Assembly (NCBI RefSeq): GCF_014202765.1
Contig: NZ_JACHHN010000008.1
Span: forward strand, 1 to 64,000
Length of the DNA stretch: 64,000 nt
Reading direction: 5' to 3'
DNA from: Silvimonas terrae
GTDB taxonomy: Bacteria > Pseudomonadota > Gammaproteobacteria > Burkholderiales > Chitinibacteraceae
The first letter of the stretch is position 1. Each line of letters starts with the position of its first letter. The position numbers and the translations under genes were made by a program. The notes beneath the pieces are model-generated. The model searched no databases. It worked only from the letters and a program-made list of their open reading frames with translations, and was not told the origin of the DNA. Below, one piece after another: positions 43,011 to 50,748 of this stretch.

Positions 43011-44055
43011 TGCTCAACAGGATCAGCGCTGCAAACAAGAGCAGGGTGACCGCATTGAGCAGACCACCGGCCTGGCGCAAACCGGGCCAGTGTCCCAAGT
43101 CCCCGGCTACCCGTAGTAACAAAGTGACTTGTAATGCGGCAAGCGGGATATAAAACACCGGCCGGTAGCGCAGGCGGCAGCCGGTCAGTGCCGGAATAAT
43201 GATGGGGGCATGACCAAACACCATGCCCACCACAAATCCCAGAAACACCATGTGCAACACGGCATCGTAATGTGGCAGGCCCGGCACGAACGGCTGGGTG
43301 CCATACCCGGCCAGCATTGCACCGGCCAGGGCCAGCCAGACATACCCGCTCAGCAAACAAGCGGCAATGTAACGGGTTAAGCCCACCTGGCGGATATTGC
43401 GCCGGGCAATGTCGTTCTGGATCAGCCAGCAGGCCACATAAAACAAACCCATCCCCAGAATGCCGGCAAACCAGAACACCGCCAGCGTGGCGCCGACAAG
43501 TAACAGGCTGAGGGGCAACCAGGCGCGCCGGGCAATCTGTGCGGCTTGCGGCAGTAAACGGGTCAGTTCCAGCCGCTCTGCGGCAATGGTGAGTACCAGA
43601 AACACCATCCAGCCCGGTGCTGCCAACCACGGTGCATGACTGATCCAGAGCACCAGGTCGCCACCCAGCAAGCCTGAAACGGCCAGCACCAGAAAGGCAT
43701 TGAACGGGGCCGGCTGCATGCGGTAGACCCTGACACTGGCCAGGGCCAGTATCAGCGCACCCGCAGTCATCAGCGCCATGCCGGGGCCCGGCCAGAACAG
43801 TGAAACCAGTGCGCCACTGGCAGTCAGTGCCGGGGCCAGCATGGCCCAGGCGCGCTGCAGCGCCATGGCGCGTTCCAGCGCAATCAAACTGCCAAAGAAG
43901 CCGCAGACCATCAGGCTGCCATGGTCAATGACCAGCGCGCCATTACCCACTGGCAACGCAAACCCAAGGCGCGCCAGACCACCGTACAAGCCGGCCAGCA
44001 AGCTGCCAATGGCGAGCAGCAACAGAGGCAGGGCAGCGCGTTTCATGTCAGCCAT
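42931..44055 (-). CDS. Polytopic membrane protein of the nitric-oxide cluster
   Basis: A 374-residue protein with about twelve hydrophobic segments. Conserved-looking histidines occur in VIDHGSLMVCGFFGSLIALERA (about 43-64) and LHMVFLGFVVGMVFGHAPIIIPALTG (about 270-295). The general layout recalls NnrS, the heme/copper membrane protein found with denitrification genes, but the diagnostic WHAHEM motif is absent, so I leave the name open. It overlaps the next gene (44048-44359) by eight bases and the MATE gene tail-to-tail by 80 bp. Proximity to nsrR and norZ suggests a role in nitrosative stress. Confidence 0.75.
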   Translation of the reverse strand: MADMKRAALPLLLLAIGSLLAGLYGGLARLGFALPVGNGALVIDHGSLMVCGFFGSLIALERAMALQRAWAMLAPALTASGALVSLFWPGPGMALMTAGALILALASVRVYRMQPAPFNAFLVLAVSGLLGGDLVLWISHAPWLAAPGWMVFLVLTIAAERLELTRLLPQAAQIARRAWLPLSLLLVGATLAVFWFAGILGMGLFYVACWLIQNDIARRNIRQVGLTRYIAACLLSGYVWLALAGAMLAGYGTQPFVPGLPHYDAVLHMVFLGFVVGMVFGHAPIIIPALTGCRLRYRPVFYIPLAALQVTLLLRVAGDLGHWPGLRQAGGLLNAVTLLLFAALILLSITRRVPAGPRAATSANASPVSPRANP

Positions 44056-44359
44056 CCCAACCGAAATGGCTGCGGGCAGATTCGCTCATCCGTTCGGGCG
44101 ACCACAAGGGTTCCCACACCAGTTCAATCTCTACCGCGCGCGTTGTGCCAAAGTGGGCGCCTAGCGTATCGTGCACGTCTTCTTGCAACATGTTGCCCAT
44201 GGGGCAGGCGGGCGTGGTCATGGTCATCATGACCTTGATGGTGTCTGGGGTGATATCAACGTGGTACACCAGGCCCAGGTCCACAATATTGATGCCGATT
44301 TCCGGGTCGATCACCGTTTTGAGTGCGTCACGCACGGCGTCGACAGTGATGCTGGACAT
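44048..44359 (-). CDS. MIP18/PaaD-like (DUF59) metal-sulfur cluster assembly factor
   Basis: The 103-residue protein starts MSSITVDAVRDALKTVIDPE and continues IGINIVDLGLVYHVDI, the DUF59/MIP18 core, with MTTPACPMGNMLQEDV containing the conserved cysteine (about 53). SufT and related proteins help insert iron-sulfur clusters. Members of the family are often found next to Rrf2 regulators and NO-related genes. It diverges from nsrR across an 87-bp spacer with a strong promoter and an NsrR-like site. Confidence 0.9.
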   Translation of the reverse strand: MSSITVDAVRDALKTVIDPEIGINIVDLGLVYHVDITPDTIKVMMTMTTPACPMGNMLQEDVHDTLGAHFGTTRAVEIELVWEPLWSPERMSESARSHFGWDG

Positions 44360-44386
44360 GATGGTTTTACCGTCGGGAAGATGAGC

Positions 44387-44430
44387 CTGACCTTAGCACC
44401 GTGAAACGCTATAATCAATATATAAAATGC
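44387..44430 (+). promoter_or_regulatory. nsrR promoter with NsrR-like operator
   Basis: CTGACC (44387-44392) and TATAAT (44410-44415) are 17 bp apart. A 13-base site, ATATATAAAATGC (44418-44430), immediately follows; read on the minus strand it matches 11 of 13 positions of the NsrR core GYATTTNAAATRC. This layout would give autorepression and could also cover the divergent DUF59 gene. Confidence 0.7.
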
Positions 44431-44446
44431 ATATTAAGGAAGCGTC

Positions 44447-44914
44447 ATGCGCCTGAACGTATTCACCGATTACTGTTTGCGCACCTTGTTGTACCTGGGC
44501 GTGAATGACGACGGTCTGGCCACGCGCAGCGATATCGCCACAGCGTACGGAATCTCTGACAACCATCTGATGAAGGTGGTGAACTGGCTGGCGCGCCAGG
44601 GATATATCGAGACTGTGCGGGGCAAAGGAGGCGGTATGCGGCTGGCGCGGGCGACGGAGCGCATCAACATCGGTGAACTGGTGCGGGCCAGCGAATCAGA
44701 CAGCCCGCTGGTGGAGTGCTTTGACCGGGAGCATTCTGAATGCCGGATCGACTCTGTCTGTCGCCTGAAATTTGTCCTGGCAGAAGCGCTGGAGGCTTTG
44801 TACAAGGTGCTGGATCAGTACACCCTGGCCGCGCTTTTGACCGATCCCAAGCCGCTGGCAAAGGTGCTGCATGTGGTTCCGGCGGAGATTCCGGTCAGGC
44901 AGCCGGCAACTTGA
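44447..44914 (+). CDS. nsrR: Nitric-oxide-sensing transcriptional repressor NsrR (Rrf2 family)
   Basis: The 155-residue protein begins [20 protein letters not shown], as NsrR does, with an Rrf2 winged helix ([28 protein letters not shown]). The [Fe-S] cluster cysteines are Cys91, Cys99 and Cys105, the spacing known from Neisseria-type NsrR. NO destroys the cluster and relieves repression. Target sites are visible in front of nsrR itself, norZ and nirK. Confidence 0.95.
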   Translation: MRLNVFTDYCLRTLLYLGVNDDGLATRSDIATAYGISDNHLMKVVNWLARQGYIETVRGKGGGMRLARATERINIGELVRASESDSPLVECFDREHSECRIDSVCRLKFVLAEALEALYKVLDQYTLAALLTDPKPLAKVLHVVPAEIPVRQPAT

Positions 44915-44924
44915 TCAAGGTTGT

Positions 44925-44938
44925 TTGAGCAATATCAA
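44925..44938. promoter_or_regulatory. FNR/DNR-type box upstream of norZ
   Basis: TTGAGCAATATCAA matches the FNR consensus TTGAT-N4-ATCAA at nine of ten fixed positions. If it sat at -41.5, transcription would begin near 44973, just before the NsrR-like sites, consistent with activation under low oxygen and repression by NsrR. Confidence 0.6.
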
Positions 44939-44964
44939 AGCACCGTTCAATGCGGTGCTCTTTT
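44937..44964 (+). terminator. Probable terminator after nsrR
   Basis: AAAGCACCG (from 44937) and CGGTGCT (44953-44959) form a 7-bp stem followed by CTTTT. It overlaps the FNR-type box by two bases. The T-tract is short. Confidence 0.6.
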
Positions 44965-44973
44965 ACGCCCGTT

Positions 44974-45019
44974 AATATGTATTTTATTTGCATCTTATAA
45001 AAACAAGTATTTAAAATGC
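44974..45019. promoter_or_regulatory. Two NsrR-like sites upstream of norZ
   Basis: The proximal site has the core GTATTTAAAATGC (45007-45019), a perfect match to GYATTTNAAATRC. The distal site, 44974-44996, contains ATGTATTTTATTTGCAT and matches 11 of 13 core positions. They lie 41-86 bp before the norZ start codon. Confidence 0.75.
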
Positions 45020-45059
45020 ATAAAACAAGGCACCCGCCTTGCTGATTCAGGAGACCTTC

Positions 45060-47324
45060 ATGCAGTCGTCGAAAAAGTTATGGCGCTGGCTGGCCATCAT
45101 GTTTTTCTTGTCTTTTGCCGCGCTGGGCTGGCTGGGGCGGGATATCTACCTGGCCGCGCCCCCCATTCCGGACCGGGTCCTGTCCACTGACGGGCAGGTG
45201 GTTTTCACCGCCGAACAAATCCAGCGCGGGCAACAAGCCTGGCTGGCGGCGGGGGGCCAGCAACTGGGCACCGTGTGGGGACATGGCAGTTACATTGCGC
45301 CGGACTGGTCGGCGGACTGGCTGCACCGCGAGGCCGTGGCGCTGCGCGACTACTGGGCGCAACGGCAGTACCACAAGCCTTATGCCCAACTGGATGCCCA
45401 AACGCGGGGTGCGCTTGATGTCCGCATGAAGTCCACCTTGCGGACCAATACCTGGGATGCGGCGACAAAGACGCTACGGGTCAGTGCCGATCGCGCCGCG
45501 GTTATCCGCCAGATCAGTGCGCATTACACCGCTTTGTTTGGTACAGACCCCGCGCTGGACAAATTGCGGGACCAATATGCCATGACAGCGGGCTCGCTCA
45601 AGGAGCCACAAGACCTGCAAGCGATTCCGGCCTTCTTTTTCTGGTCTGCCTGGGCTTGTGCCACAGACCGACCGGGAGAAACGCATATCTCTTACACCAG
45701 TAACTGGCCGCATGAGCCGCTGATCGACAACGTACCCACCACCGGCAACGGCATCTGGTCCATTGCCAGCATGATCGGCCTGATTGCCAGCATTGCGGCC
45801 ATGGTGTGGTTTCATGTCGCCCATCACGAAGGTGCGGACCCCACACCGCCCGGATCAGACCCGTTGTTTGATCTGAAGCCAACCCCATCCATGCGCGCCA
45901 CCATGAAGTATTTCTATGTGGTGATCGCCTTGATGATCACGCAAGTTCTGATGGGCGTCATCACCGCGCACTATGCAGTAGAAGGGCACAGTTTCTTTGG
46001 GATACCGCTGGCAGAAGTGCTGCCGTTTACGGTGAGCCGGACCATCCATACCCAATTGGCGGTGTTATGGATTGCGACGGCCTGGCTGGCCACCGGTTTG
46101 TATATCGGGCCGGCTTTGTCCGGGCAGGAGCCCAAATACCAGCGGCTGGGCGTAAATATTTTGTTGGCCGCGCTGGTCTTTGTCGTGGCCGGTTCCACGA
46201 TCTTTGGCTGGTTAGGGACTTTGCAGCGCCTTGGGATCAATTTCAGTTTCTGGTTTGGCAACCAGGGCCTGGCCTACACCAGCATGGGTCGTTTCTGGCA
46301 GATCCTGTTGTTTATCGGACTGCTGTTCTGGCTGCTGTTGATGGGCCGTGCTTTGTGGCCGGCGCTACGCAAACCCTCGGAAAGCCGGGGATTGATTGCC
46401 ATGGTGTTTGTGGCGGCAACCTGCATCGGGCTTTTTTACGCCTCGTCGCTGATGTGGGGGCAACGTACCCATTACTCGATGATTGAATACTGGCGCTGGT
46501 GGCTGGTACATCTGTGGGTAGAAGGTTTTTTTGAAGTCTTTGCCACCGCCGTGATTGCGCTGATTTTCTCCCGCCTGGGGTTGATCCGGACCAGCACTGC
46601 CAACATCGCCATCGTGCTGGAAACCATCGTGTTCTTGTTCGGGGGCATTCTGGGTACGCTGCATCATCTGTATTTCACCGGTACACCGACATCGGTGATT
46701 GCAGTGGGGGCCATGTTCTCCGCGCTGGAAGTGGTGCCACTGGCATTACTGGGTTTTGAGGGTTACCGCAATTACCAGCGCAGTAAAGCCGCACCGTGGG
46801 TTGCTGCCTGGCGCTGGCCGATTCTGTGCTTTGTTGCCGTGGGCTTCTGGAACACGGTTGGCGCCGGTTTGCTGGGCTTTGCCATCAACCCGCCCATTTC
46901 GCTGTACTACGTGCAGGGCTTGAATATGACCCCGGCACACGGTCACGCCGCCCTCTTTGGGGTGTACGGCATGCTGGGTATCGGGCTGATGCTGTTCTGC
47001 CTGCGCGGCCTGGCGCCGCGTGCCAACTGGTCGGATGTCTGGCTCAAGCCCATGTTCTGGCTGCTGAACATCGGTCTGGCGATGATGGTGTTCCTCGCGT
47101 TGCTGCCATCCGGCATCTATCAAGCCTGGCAGAGCGTGGAGTACGGGCTGTGGTTTGCCCGCTCGCCCGAGGTTGTCCACTCCAGCTTCATGCAGGCCAT
47201 GGTCTGGATGCGGGTGCCGGGGGACATTGTGTTCACCTTGGGCATGCTCTGCCTGGCCGTCTTTGCCTTGCGCCTGTTGAGCCGCCCCCGTGCGGCGGTG
47301 CAGGTTGTGCCCCAGAAAGCTTGA
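45060..47324 (+). CDS. norZ: Quinol-dependent nitric oxide reductase, single-subunit (qNOR)
   Basis: The 754-residue membrane enzyme reduces two NO to N2O with electrons from quinol. It has the N-terminal extension of qNOR that replaces NorC (about 10-215, beginning with one membrane helix and containing GHGSYIAPDW), then twelve or so hydrophobic segments with the heme/FeB histidines: TIHTQLAVLWIATAWLATGLYIGP (about 328), VHLWVEGFFEVFATAVIALIF (about 484), GTLHHLYFTGTP (about 534) and TPAHGHAALFGVYG (about 627). The ATG at 45060 has an ideal aggaga ribosome-binding site. FNR- and NsrR-type sites precede it. Confidence 0.97.
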   Translation: MQSSKKLWRWLAIMFFLSFAALGWLGRDIYLAAPPIPDRVLSTDGQVVFTAEQIQRGQQAWLAAGGQQLGTVWGHGSYIAPDWSADWLHREAVALRDYWAQRQYHKPYAQLDAQTRGALDVRMKSTLRTNTWDAATKTLRVSADRAAVIRQISAHYTALFGTDPALDKLRDQYAMTAGSLKEPQDLQAIPAFFFWSAWACATDRPGETHISYTSNWPHEPLIDNVPTTGNGIWSIASMIGLIASIAAMVWFHVAHHEGADPTPPGSDPLFDLKPTPSMRATMKYFYVVIALMITQVLMGVITAHYAVEGHSFFGIPLAEVLPFTVSRTIHTQLAVLWIATAWLATGLYIGPALSGQEPKYQRLGVNILLAALVFVVAGSTIFGWLGTLQRLGINFSFWFGNQGLAYTSMGRFWQILLFIGLLFWLLLMGRALWPALRKPSESRGLIAMVFVAATCIGLFYASSLMWGQRTHYSMIEYWRWWLVHLWVEGFFEVFATAVIALIFSRLGLIRTSTANIAIVLETIVFLFGGILGTLHHLYFTGTPTSVIAVGAMFSALEVVPLALLGFEGYRNYQRSKAAPWVAAWRWPILCFVAVGFWNTVGAGLLGFAINPPISLYYVQGLNMTPAHGHAALFGVYGMLGIGLMLFCLRGLAPRANWSDVWLKPMFWLLNIGLAMMVFLALLPSGIYQAWQSVEYGLWFARSPEVVHSSFMQAMVWMRVPGDIVFTLGMLCLAVFALRLLSRPRAAVQVVPQKA

Positions 47325-47333
47325 TCCCCCGTA

Positions 47334-47363
47334 ACCGGGCGTGCGCGCATGCCCGGTTTTTTT
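47334..47363 (+). terminator. Terminator between norZ and the DUF2249 gene
   Basis: ACCGGGC (47334-47340) and GCCCGGT (47351-47357) with seven T. It would end most norZ transcripts before the DUF2249 gene unless read-through occurs. Confidence 0.85.
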
Positions 47364-47395
47364 ATGTATGAAGCGTTTTATCAGGGAGTTTTGCC

Positions 47396-47662
47396 ATGTC
47401 TCATGATTGTTCTATCCCCGTGATTGCGGAAGGGGTTTATCCGTTTGATGCGCGGGGCATTGCCAAGCGTTTTCGCCATGCGGCCATCTTTGGTGCGTTA
47501 AGCGCTTTGCAGCCCGGTGAGACCATGCGCTTTTGCAATGACCATGACCCATTGCCTTTGCTCTCGCAAATCGAGATGCATTTTGGCGAGCAGGTCGATA
47601 TCCGCTATGTATCGCGCCAGCCCGGTGAGATCGTGATTGATTTCAAGGTGCAGCAAGGTTAA
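47396..47662 (+). CDS. DUF2249 domain protein
   Basis: An 88-residue single-domain DUF2249 protein: YPFDARGIAKRFRHAAIFGAL, ETMRFCNDHDPLPLLSQIEMHFG and the ending PGEIVIDFKVQ are characteristic. Such proteins regularly accompany NO reductase and hemerythrin/YtfE-like genes, and the NDHDP region resembles the TusA-like fold. Their function is not established. A good ribosome-binding site (agggag) precedes the ATG, and a terminator follows. Confidence 0.88.
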   Translation: MSHDCSIPVIAEGVYPFDARGIAKRFRHAAIFGALSALQPGETMRFCNDHDPLPLLSQIEMHFGEQVDIRYVSRQPGEIVIDFKVQQG

Positions 47663-47681
47663 GCCACCTTTGCGGGACAAG

Positions 47682-47711
47682 AAAAAACCGGCCCAGGCCG
47701 GTTTTTTTTTC
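47682..47711. terminator. Terminator after the DUF2249 gene
   Basis: AAAAAACCGGCC, loop ca, GGCCGGTTTTTTTTT, between convergent genes. Confidence 0.92.
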
Positions 47712-47739
47712 ATCGAGTAAATGCCTGAGCGGGTGCACA

Positions 47740-48369
47740 TCACTGCAACGCCGTATGCAATGCCTGCATGAAGTCCGGGTCTGGCCGTGGTGCCAGCGTG
47801 CTGTTATCGGCCACTGGCACGCCCGCCCGGTTGGTGATGACGAGCCGGGTCGAGTGGTTGATATCGCCGTTGGTCGCGCGCCGGTACTTCACACCCAGTG
47901 CCGCGGCCCACAAGCGCGTATCCGCATCATCTTTGGCAACCACCAGGGAAAAAAGTCCAGGGGCCAGTGCGTTCTTTTGCGCCAGTTGTGCCAGCTTTTC
48001 CGGCGTATCAATGCCGGGGTTAAGGCTGATCATCACCACCCGTAACCGGCTGCGCTCAGTCGTGGAAAGTGCGGCGACCGTTTGCTTGAGATTTTCCACA
48101 ATGATCGGGCAGGCGTATTGGCAGTCGCCATAAAACACGGTGAATAGCGTAGCCGGTGGTGCCGCGTGGGCGGGATTGAAGGGTTGACCACCTTGATCAG
48201 TCAGCGGCGCAGGGACTTGAAATACCGAGTCCCCAGGCAAGACCGCCGGTGCGTTGTCTACCGGGTGGTGGTGAGCCGGCATATCGGGCATGTTCACCAT
48301 GTCGTCGGCCAGTGCGGGCAAGAGCGTGGCAGCAAATAGCAGGGCGCAGCAGGTTTTAAGGCAGGTCAT
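47740..48369 (-). CDS. SCO1/SenC-like copper/redox protein of the nirK operon
   Basis: A 209-residue periplasmic thioredoxin-fold protein. After a signal peptide (CALLFAATLLPALA) and a His/Met-rich stretch (MVNMPDMPAHHHP) that could bind copper, the SCO motif CxxxC appears as FYGDCQYACP (Cys83, Cys87), with the third copper ligand probably in DINHSTR. It is the last gene of nirK-cytochrome c-nirV-SCO and its start overlaps nirV by 14 bp. It may deliver copper to NirK. A second, distinct SCO1 is encoded at 62617-63204. Confidence 0.88.
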   Translation of the reverse strand: MTCLKTCCALLFAATLLPALADDMVNMPDMPAHHHPVDNAPAVLPGDSVFQVPAPLTDQGGQPFNPAHAAPPATLFTVFYGDCQYACPIIVENLKQTVAALSTTERSRLRVVMISLNPGIDTPEKLAQLAQKNALAPGLFSLVVAKDDADTRLWAAALGVKYRRATNGDINHSTRLVITNRAGVPVADNSTLAPRPDPDFMQALHTALQ

Positions 48370-49147
48370 GAGGGGGTTCCTTGATGTCCCGGGCGCACCG
48401 AAACCCCAGTGAGGGGAGCGCATCCGGGCCTTTGAGTGAGGAAAGCAGGGCAATGCGCATCAGTACCGCGTAGTTGTCGCGATCACCCAAAGACAATGCG
48501 GCCGCACCGCAGGCTTCCAGCAAGCCTTGCTGGCCCTGGCTGCGGCTGTCCGCAGTGACAAACAAGCCGTTGTAATCCTCCACCCATTCCCAAATCAGTC
48601 CGTGCAGGTCATACACGCCATACACATCAGGCTGATCCTGACCGACGTTGGCGAGTGGGGCATTGGCCGGGTGCGCGTACCATTCAAGGATATGTGCGCG
48701 CCATGCAGGGTCATCCCGTGCGTCTGGGCGGGTCGCGTTGGCCGCAGCGGCGAATTCCCACTCGTACCAGCTGGGCAGGCGGGCATTCTCGCTGGCGCAG
48801 TAGGCGCGGGCGGCATACCAGCTCACGTCGATGACCGGGGCTTGTGCCGCACCGGCGGGGTAGTGTGCCGGATCGGGCCAGTTGGCCAGATAACGTTCGC
48901 CTGCAAACAGACGGGCCACTTGATCGCGCCGCCATTGCGGATGCCGGGCCAGAAAGAGGGCAAACTGGGCATTGGTGACGGGTTGCTGCCGCAAGGAAAA
49001 CGTGGCGACGGTGACCGTGGGCCCGTCGGTGGGTAACGCTGTGCGCAAGACGCCGCCGGGCAAATCGACGTACCCGGCGGCCTGGGCCAGCCCCGTCAGG
49101 CTGACCAGGCAAGCGGACAGCCAGCGGGTCAGTTGCGGGGCAGCCAT
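48356..49147 (-). CDS. nirV: NirV-like formylglycine-generating-enzyme-fold protein
   Basis: A 263-residue exported protein (signal peptide MAAPQLTRWLSACLVSLTGLAQA) of the FGE-sulfatase/SUMF1 fold. Motifs are TFSLRQQPVTNAQFALFLARHP, APVIDVSWYAARAYCASENARLPSWYEWEFAA (about 100-131), GVYDLHGLIWEWVEDY and the C-terminal GFRCARD. NirV genes are commonly adjacent to nirK; their role in nitrite reduction is not well defined. Only the family fold, not the catalytic cysteines of true FGE, can be argued. Confidence 0.88.
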   Translation of the reverse strand: MAAPQLTRWLSACLVSLTGLAQAAGYVDLPGGVLRTALPTDGPTVTVATFSLRQQPVTNAQFALFLARHPQWRRDQVARLFAGERYLANWPDPAHYPAGAAQAPVIDVSWYAARAYCASENARLPSWYEWEFAAAANATRPDARDDPAWRAHILEWYAHPANAPLANVGQDQPDVYGVYDLHGLIWEWVEDYNGLFVTADSRSQGQQGLLEACGAAALSLGDRDNYAVLMRIALLSSLKGPDALPSLGFRCARDIKEPPHDLP

Positions 49148-49148
49148 G

Positions 49149-49538
49149 CTATTTGCCGGCGCGCAACGCCTGGACCCTGGCGGCGGTCAGGCGTGGTTTG
49201 CCCGCGTTGAACTGGACAGAAACGTAGTTCAGCACATCCGCCGTCTCCTGGTCAGTCAGCGTTTGCGGGGGCATGACGGAGTTGAACGTCGTACCATTGA
49301 CCACGACCTCGCCGGTGATGCCCTGACTCACAATGTGGACCAGTTGTTTGTCGGTGGCCTTCTTGAAGTAGTCCGATTGCGCCAGCGGCGGGAAGGCGCC
49401 GGGCAAACCTTCGCCCTTGGCCATGTGACAGGTCACGCAGATCTGGTCGTAGACTGCCTTGCCGGCCTGGATATCCGCCGCAGGTGTAGCGGTTGCTGTT
49501 CCAAGGGCGATCAGCATGAACAATGTGAGGGTTTTCAT
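49149..49538 (-). CDS. Monoheme cytochrome c
   Basis: A 129-residue cytochrome c with signal peptide (MKTLTLFMLIALGTATATPA), heme site CVTCH (Cys34-His38) and axial methionine in NSVMPPQTL (about 90). It lies between nirK and nirV and is the natural candidate for electron donor to NirK in the periplasm. Confidence 0.93.
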   Translation of the reverse strand: MKTLTLFMLIALGTATATPAADIQAGKAVYDQICVTCHMAKGEGLPGAFPPLAQSDYFKKATDKQLVHIVSQGITGEVVVNGTTFNSVMPPQTLTDQETADVLNYVSVQFNAGKPRLTAARVQALRAGK

Positions 49539-49548
49539 GAGGGGCTCC

Positions 49549-50568
49549 TTACCTGGCCAGCGGCGTGATCACGCCTTTGCCATAGATGGATGGATCATCT
49601 TCACCGGTCACACTCAGAATACCGATCGCTCCCTTGTTGAAGGCGCGGGTGAGCGAGTGATCCACCAGGGTCAGATTGCCCGGCACGCGTGGCGTGAATT
49701 CGACAATGGTTGAACCGCCCGCGGGTACGGCGGTGGTTTGCACCTGTTCCTGGGCATGCACGCCGCCTTCGGTGTAGACCTTGTCGAAGACGGTGCCGAT
49801 GATATGAAAGCTTGAGGCCAGGTTGGGGCCGCCTGCGCCAAAGTACAGCCGCACTTTCTCGCCGGTATGGGCGGTCAGCGCGTTCTTGCCGGTGAGCGCG
49901 CCATCCATGCCGTTGAACACAACGTAGGTGGGTTTCTCATCAATGGCTTTCATCATGTCAAACGGTTGCAGGCCGCCGGCACGATAAGCCCCGGTTGTGT
50001 AGAAATCGCCCTGCATCACGTAGTACTCACGATCCACCTTGTCCATGCCGGCTTTGGGCTCGACGAGGATCATGCCGTACATGCCGTTGGCGACATGCAT
50101 GCCCACCGGCGCGGTGGCGCAGTGATAGACATACAGACCGGGATTGAGCGCCTTGAAGCTGAAACTGGCCTGATTACCCGGGGCAATCAGTGTTTGCGCT
50201 GCACCACCGCCCGGACCGCTGACGGCATGCAGATCAATGTTATGTGGCAGTTTGTTGCTGGCGAGGTTTTTCAGGTGCAGCTCCACCGTATCGCCTTCGC
50301 GCACGCGCAACATATTGCCAGGGACAGTGCCGCCAAAGGTCCAGAAGGTGTAGCGCGTACCGGGAGCGATTTCTTTCTCGAGTTCTTCTACCGTCAGGTC
50401 GATCACCACTTTGGCAGGGGTGGTGCGTGTGATCGGTGCCGGCACCTGGGGCGGAGGTACCAGCTTGAGGTGTTCTACGGGCAGGTTGTCGGCGTCGGCC
50501 GCCAGGGCCGCGCCAGAAAGAGTCAATGCGCCAATAACCAGACAAGACAACAAGGTAGGTCGAGACAT
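49549..50568 (-). CDS. nirK: Copper-containing nitrite reductase NirK (AniA-type)
   Basis: A 339-residue two-domain cupredoxin that reduces nitrite to NO. After a signal peptide ending ALAADA, the copper ligands can be read by analogy with Alcaligenes NirK and Neisseria AniA: His109 (type 1), Asp112 and His114 (type 2 pocket), His149-Cys150 in [11 protein letters not shown], His158 and Met163. The second domain has [14 protein letters not shown] and [13 protein letters not shown] with the remaining type 2 histidines. The ATG at 50568 has the ribosome-binding site aggagcgg. An NsrR-like site lies about 95 bp upstream. Confidence 0.97.
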   Translation of the reverse strand: MSRPTLLSCLVIGALTLSGAALAADADNLPVEHLKLVPPPQVPAPITRTTPAKVVIDLTVEELEKEIAPGTRYTFWTFGGTVPGNMLRVREGDTVELHLKNLASNKLPHNIDLHAVSGPGGGAAQTLIAPGNQASFSFKALNPGLYVYHCATAPVGMHVANGMYGMILVEPKAGMDKVDREYYVMQGDFYTTGAYRAGGLQPFDMMKAIDEKPTYVVFNGMDGALTGKNALTAHTGEKVRLYFGAGGPNLASSFHIIGTVFDKVYTEGGVHAQEQVQTTAVPAGGSTIVEFTPRVPGNLTLVDHSLTRAFNKGAIGILSVTGEDDPSIYGKGVITPLAR

Positions 50569-50658
50569 AAGAACCGCTCCTGAACTGTGGGTTGACCAGA
50601 TCATGGTGCGAGCCGCCTGGCTCGGCTGGGTTGACGCCAGACAAACCGGATGATAATT

Positions 50659-50671
50659 GCATATTAAATGT
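50659..50671. promoter_or_regulatory. NsrR-like site upstream of nirK
   Basis: GCATATTAAATGT matches 11 of 13 positions of GYATTTNAAATRC and lies in a palindromic A+T-rich setting (ATTGCATATTAAATGTATGT). It is the only site of this type between nirK and prmA. Confidence 0.6.
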
Positions 50672-50702
50672 ATGTTTAAAGCGACAACAGTCCCCGGAAA
50701 AC

Positions 50703-50732
50703 AAAACAGGCAACCGTGGTTGCCTGTTTTTT
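50703..50732 (-). terminator. Terminator after prmA
   Basis: AAAACAGGCAACC, loop gt, GGTTGCCTGTTTTTT. It lies directly behind the prmA stop codon; on the minus strand the 3' run is TTTTGT, so use in either direction is possible. Confidence 0.8.
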
Positions 50733-50748
50733 GTGAAGCGCGTAGGGC

